From assembly GCA_037367405.1 (NCBI GenBank), contig JAZKJV010010130.1:806001-870000 (forward strand): a stretch of 64,000 nt of DNA, in the 5' to 3' direction. This document shows, piece by piece, positions 58,440-64,000 of the stretch; the stretch's first letter is position 1, and each line of letters starts with the position of its first letter. Made by a program: the position numbers and the translations under genes. The notes below the pieces were generated by a model that was not told the DNA's origin, ran no database searches, and worked only from the letters and a program-made list of their open reading frames with translations. The DNA is from Ottelia alismoides (taxonomy: Eukaryota > Streptophyta > Magnoliopsida > Alismatales > Hydrocharitaceae).

Positions 58440-61051
58440 TGAATGGTGAAATCCTTAAGCACATCAAGGAAGCGTGAGGATCACATCGTATGTGATTGGG
58501 AGTGACTAGTCGCACTAGTTGCTCAATGCAACGGAATTTAAAATTTTTTCGTGCGATGAAACCACTTGATCCAAGAACACTTCTCAGATCATTTCATCTA
58601 AACCACAAACAAGTATTAGTGTTACCTCTTGAAGTGTGGTTGCGATTGAGTCTCTAAACCAAGAGACCTCCTGTAACAAGTCTGATCCGACAGAGGAGAC
58701 GCTTGCGGGCGCATTGATGAAATGCGTGCTCCTCGCAATCCATATTGATGATCCAAGCGACTAATCTCCTAATCTCAACACATGAGATACGACATCTTCT
58801 TAACGAGCGAGACACATCGAAGGAGACGGAGATTTACGAGCAAACAATCCAACAACATAACAACGATGCTGCGACGATGGAGACTTTCACTAGGCCTCCA
58901 TGATGGACGACCACAATGAGAGAGAGGATGTGTAGAGAATGAGAGAGAGAGAGAGAGCAATAGTTGGTGTCCCCGATTTGTAACCAAGAAGAGCAAGGGG
59001 TGCCTCTTTTTTTATATAAATCCATGGACAACACAAATCCAATGGTTCACATTGATTTGGGTTTCTTTTTATGGCTACGATTTTGTTGTAAATTTACAAC
59101 AACAATTATTTTGATTAACTAAATATATTTTGAATAAATCATCAACATATAAATTAATTAAATCAAATCAACATAGGACAATTAGGAAGGAGGCATGCCT
59201 CCCTTCCATTTAACGGGAAGGGGGGGGGGCACACCTTGAATTCCAATTCAAGATGGCCATGCATCCTCCTTAAAAGGGAGGAGTCACTCCTCTTACTTTT
59301 TCATGAGATCTCCTATCCCATGAAAATCTCCATAATTTACAATAACTATTGTTGTAAATTTATTCACATAAATAATTCATAATTATTTTGTGAACATTGC
59401 AATCATGCCATTGGAAACATATAAATCACATTCACAAACCAAAATCAAATCTAAATTACATTTTCAATTTATTGTCCAATGTGAATCCAATTCACATCAA
59501 CATTTACTTAACAAATGTAAATTACAAATAGCTCTCTCTTTATAAGTCACATTTATAATTTATATGAATAATTAGGATAGTGCTATCCACATTATTCATA
59601 TCCATGATAATTAAATCACATTTAACCATCTTGGATCTCTATTCTCATAATCACATTCACATTATTTACATCTTTGATAATCAAATCACATTTAATTATC
59701 TTAGATAACTCTCTTTATAACATGAATCAAATTCATATTATTCGTGATAATTAAATCACATTTAGTTATCAATTTTCTCAATGCTCGGATACATATATCA
59801 ACAATGGAATTATCCATGAACTCTTTCAAGGATAATGCGCTTTCTCCACGGATACTTGGAGATAAGGACAGGGCGATTGTATTGTTCCACGTATAATGAC
59901 TTGGATATTGAGATCACATCTCAAATCCAGATCTTGCGGATCTCCCATAAAGGTTTGATTAAATCAAGACCACAAATCTAATCTTCTCATTGCATTTGAA
60001 TCACATTCAGATCAATGTCAAACATTTGGACCAAGATTATATTACTTCTCTTGCGAGAGGATTCACTAAAATCCAGACTCATTTCATCACTCCCTGGGAA
60101 TGGAAGCATCGTGATTCTACAAACGTTTAAGATCACATCACCCTAAGGTATTTCTAATACATGTACATCCTTCATACTGGAAGACCCAGATTAAACATGA
60201 AGTATAAGATCAATTTTACATTGTCCACGTAAGAGTTTTATCAAAATGTTTCTCATTCGATCATTGGGAGTCGGTATCGATCATATGCCTTCCAAAAGCA
60301 CATATCATACCCAGGTGTTGATCATATACTTTTCCAAAAGCATATATAAAAACTACAAATTCAGTCAAGCATCCAAAGAGAGATGACCGTGCACAGAATT
60401 TGATTCTTTCTAATATTTCATGAGTGAGCTCCAGTCTTCCGGTTCAATAATGAACCAGTATGATCCCTTTGAGAGATCGTATTACTCATATGCCCTTGCA
60501 TGCACACCAACGCGCCAGTGTATAGACCTTGATTAGGTCATCAACCTATTGGTCTGCCAAATGTACGTACTTAGACATGTAGTAACACATCTGTCTCTGG
60601 TCTGAGGATGCCTGCCTATATCATGATAGTATACGACATAGTATTTTGATTATCTTGATCTCGTTAAGTCAACTCTTTGACCTAACTTATCTAACACCAC
60701 TGAATCTCTATTCCTATGCAGAGGACCTTCATAAAGAGGTCAGTTAGATATCAGCTTATCGAGAAAGAATTGCTATCTCCTTCTCAACCTGGGGATCATC
60801 TCATAATAATCATTAGTTGTTGCTTGATGTGTTCGCAATCTAACTCTTTAGATAATCATCCAAGCACCATCCTCTATGATTCAATAAATGAATCAACAAT
60901 TCTATGATCATTAAGATTACCATGGTACATAACCCTAATTGTACTAAGGGACATATTATGCAAATTAGTTATTCTTCATTTCAAATCTGGTTATGATATT
61001 TGCGATAACATTTATTGCATAATGGCTCATCGTGGGCTCACATGTCCAACA
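58440..61051 (-). repeat. Element G 3' LTR
   Basis: 2612 bp. On the minus strand it begins TGTTGGACATGTGAGCCC (at 61051) and ends at 58440. This is the only intact LTR of the family in the window, so it serves as the reference for the truncation and insertion in E. It holds a run of 10 G at about 59220-59229. Confidence 0.87.
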
Positions 61052-62455
61052 ATCTCACTAGACCAAAGAACCATTAATGGGCTAATCTTTAAACCCGCAC
61101 TCATGTGACAGTCATAGGTTATTTAGGAAAATAGGATGGTAAGTTTACCAATCACTCTGTTCCCAAGAGACTACACCAAGTCCTTTTACGGCACTTGCTC
61201 CTAGTAACAGTTCTCGCATTCAATGTGAATGTTGCATCTTATGCTACCAATACTCAATATTGCTAGTTATAGTGTCCTTGACACTACAGCTCAATTATTA
61301 TTATAATCAGTACGTAATTTTTATCATCCTTATCAAAATATCCTTATTACTGGAGATCTCTATCTCCTAAGGTATCCGCATTTAAGACCTTTCAGATCAC
61401 TATCTAAAAAGTCTTAAGTTCTTGAAGATAAGAATTTGAGATCACTATATAAAAAATTCTTGTCATCTTTGAAGATATTGTTATTACTGCAATAAAGTGT
61501 TTTCTTTCCATAGTAGGTTTAGTTACATTTTACTACTACCACTGCATGGCAGACATCTTGCTTTTGTACATAAATATAGTATACACCCAACTTCTCGTAA
61601 CTGATACACAAGGGCAAGCAGTTTTAGCACTCACTTCCTCAACTCCTTGAGGTGTTATCCCTTTAGACAGGTCAGTACCAGATCTTAAGGGAAGGAATCC
61701 TTCCTTGGGGATTTCCAATAAGAAAATATGTTCAAGGTGTACCACTAATGTGATGGTCCTAATACCCTCTTCTCTTTGCTTCTGAACAACTTCATAACTA
61801 AGATCTAATAGGTATCCTTGAGATCATATCTCAAGGTATAGAAAAACCAGATTATAAGACACTTATTATTATCCTTATATCATTCCGAATGATTAGGATA
61901 TCATCTATATTTAGCACGATGAACACAACGGTACTCCCACTAAACATTATATGGCTCATCAAGATTCTATCTGAAATCATAACATTTATAATTTCATCAA
62001 ATCTGATGTTCCAACTACAAGAAGCTTATTTGAGTCCATAGACATAGTTCTTTATCTTGCACACCTTGCTTTCTTCAACATGAACATGTCAAAGTCAAGT
62101 TGTGTAGCTATAGTTAGCAATATTTCGATGGATTTAAGCAAGGTTACTGGAGAGAAAGTCTCGTCACAAGCGATGTCTTCTCTTCGGTGTGTAGCTCATG
62201 GTTACAAGTCTTGCGTTGAAGGTCTCTACCTTCTCATCAGGTTCCCTCTTTCTCTTGTAGATCCATTTACACCTAACATGTTTTACCCTTATAGGTGGAT
62301 CCTTGAAGGTTCCATATACAAAACTTGTATATGAAGTATACTTTAGACTTTATTGCTAACATCCATCTTTCCATGTTATGATCTTCAGAAGCTTCATCAC
62401 ATGAAGTAGGATCATTGCAAGACTTAACTGACACATGGAATCCATCTTCAAACAC
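61052..62455 (-). pseudogene. Element G 3' region and reverse transcriptase (broken)
   Basis: 61052-61360 is the 3' untranslated part with the purine tract AGTGAGAT next to the LTR. 61536-61745 carries EIPKEGFLPLRSGTDLSKGITPQ and 62273-62455 carries MERWMLAIK; both match the corresponding pieces in E. Frame slips and stops separate them. Confidence 0.75.
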
Positions 62456-64000
62456 ATTTGAAGGGGTATTAGTGTTTCATTATCAATTTTCCTTTTAGTT
62501 TCCGATTTCAAGAGTCTCATTATCCTGTCAAGATTAATGAGTTCCTTCACTTCATTCTCATCTTGATTCTCAAGAGTCTCATCATCTAAGAATTACATTG
62601 TTAGATATGAAATCTTTGAAGAATCTCAAGGTCATAAAGTAGGTATCCTATACCATCCTTTATTTTTCTATTGAAATAGCACTCTCTAGTTCTATATTCC
62701 AGCTAACTTGCATGGAACCATATTAAGGATATACATTGTAGTCTATACTACATATATACCTTGGAAACTAAGTGGTGATTATGCTAAGATTCATCATTGA
62801 TCAAATCATGTCATACATGATCCAATTGTATCTCCCTATAACTCTATTAAGTTTAGGTGTATTATGTGGAGTGAGTTATGAATGATATTCATATCTATAT
62901 AAGGTCTTCCTTGAATTAATCTAATAGGTATAGGCTACCTAGGTTAGATCAAATTCATTTCATCTTCCTTCAAACTTTGGTTCTAAACCAAAAATGTGAA
63001 ATCTTCGAACATTTCAAAGCTTTCTAAGGTGAAGGGAAGAAATCTCATATCACAAATAATCATCGAATGATATCACATATAATCAATGTTTACTAAGATA
63101 CAGATGATCCACATACATCAATATATATGGGATCTTGATTACCTTGACATCTTACACCATTCTCAGAGAAGGGTGTATTGGACATTTTTACTTTGAATAT
63201 GATATTCATAAGTATGTACGTTTTGAATCTTTGGACAATCTAAAGTTCAGTATCTTACTAATCTATTGATCTCATCAACAAACTTATTTCAAAGACATGA
63301 TGACAGATCATTGTCAAATGATCTTCATTCCCCTATTGATCTTTAAAGGTTTAAATTTCAGTATTAGAAATTTTAATGAACCATCATTAATTTTCTAATT
63401 TAGTAGAGTCTACTAGATGTTAGACTACTATCCGAAATATATCTGTCATAACTCTTTATGATTGGTCTATTCCAGATTTCATGTTTATTTCCTACATTTA
63501 GAAATAAACTATGACTCTATTCTAATACCTAGGTCGTAGAGAAATTCTCTAAGACTAAGGGCTTTCCCACTGAAATTATGAAGTCTATCTATCTAATAGA
63601 GATTGTTGCAATAATTGCATCAATATCCATGTGGATGACTATTAAACCTTAAGATCAAAATTCTAGTCTTCTAAAACATATGCAACCAATTTCAAGTGTT
63701 GTTAGAAAAATGAGATACAATTATTAGACTTCGATATTATTAAATAAGAAAGTCAATTTCAATGATTAAATATCGATGTAGATTATTCTGATGCACCATC
63801 TGGATCCTTCTCTGAGTATCCTACATAGACTAGATAGTCACACTATTGGTACATCGACTCATTGTAGTATTGGCATTCATTCAACTATTTAAATGTTATA
63901 TGGAAGTCGAAGAAGTACAATCAACTCCTTGACTTTCCTTCTCGCTTGGGTCCAACCCATGCTTCCATTGCATTCTCTTCGTCTATAAACAAATATTGCT
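62456..64000 (-). pseudogene. Element G integrase and upstream (broken, partial)
   Basis: Colinear with 30100-31600 of element E. The block at about 63110-63180 aligns with the E block that encodes the LMHIDVCG integrase motif, with extra changes. The remainder to the window end is unreadable as protein. Confidence 0.6.

Larger units (their letters stand above)
50160..64000 (+). mobile_element. Element C: Athila-type element, 5' half, split by G
   Basis: 5' LTR at 50160-53607, leader, gag, linker and protease on the plus strand, then interrupted at 58440 by Copia element G; the rest lies beyond the window. Gag and protease follow element A closely in order and motifs (MPPK..., YLTLAKSKVDFELK, WYTQDPTRQG, IILGRPFLRP). 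It lies in the gag of element H. Confidence 0.82.
58440..64000 (-). mobile_element. Element G: Copia element inside C (partial)
   Basis: A second member of the family of E, in minus orientation, extending past the window edge. The left flank is CAAGG (58435-58439); its partner duplication is outside. The internal part 61364-64000 is colinear with 28877-31600 of E, roughly 85-90% identical by eye. Confidence 0.83.

Noticed and set aside
1..64000. tRNA, rRNA or intact host gene
   Set aside because: GTTCGA words were checked and belong to LTR ends; no cloverleaf, rRNA core or spliced gene signature recognised by eye.

Overview
The window looks like plant (probably flowering plant) repeat-rich heterochromatin. 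It is AT-rich and is built almost entirely from long terminal repeat (LTR) retrotransposons stacked inside one another. The species cannot be named from the sequence. I found no intact host gene, no tRNA or rRNA gene and no CRISPR array. Every recognisable protein belongs to a retroelement, and all are broken by stops and frame slips.

Layout. (A) 731-16312: a complete but decayed Ty3/gypsy element of Athila type on the minus strand, with ~3.1 kb LTRs and gag, protease, reverse transcriptase, RNase H and integrase remnants in order from high to low coordinates. (D) 17589-19008 plus 46345-48617: one ~3.7 kb LTR cut in two by element B. (B) 19009-46344: a second Athila-like element on the plus strand with ~3.05 kb LTRs and a 4-of-5 target duplication. 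It is itself split by (E) 26270-37976, a minus-strand Copia element with a 4-of-5 target duplication. One LTR of E is split by (F) 34512-35841, a DNA transposon with 93 bp terminal inverted repeats and a G-rich core. This gives four nesting levels, D > B > E > F. (H) ~48618-50159: LTR tail, initiator-Met-type primer site and gag fragment of a chromovirus-like Ty3 element. (C) 50160 to beyond 64000: another Athila-type element, related to A in gag and protease. It is interrupted by (G) 58440 to beyond 64000, a second copy of the Copia family of E, also antisense to its host. The stretches 1-730 and 16313-17588 are unassigned.

How the parts relate. A and B carry degenerate primer sites matching the 3' end of tRNA-Asp, the usual Athila primer. 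Their LTRs share a plan: AT-rich U3, GC/pyrimidine-rich middle with CACGTG boxes, then near the 3' end a GTTCGA box, a small hairpin and AATAAA. Between integrase and the 3' LTR, A and B share two kinds of conserved non-coding structure. One is an array of hairpins each ending in a polypurine tract. The other is a pair of stem-loops with a seven-base TACACTG-like loop and compensatory stem changes. These, and a stop codon at the same protease position in A, B and C, are the observations I think most deserve a check.

Limits. Boundaries come from reading LTR ends by eye. Protein domains were recognised from motifs, not searches. Identities are rough.
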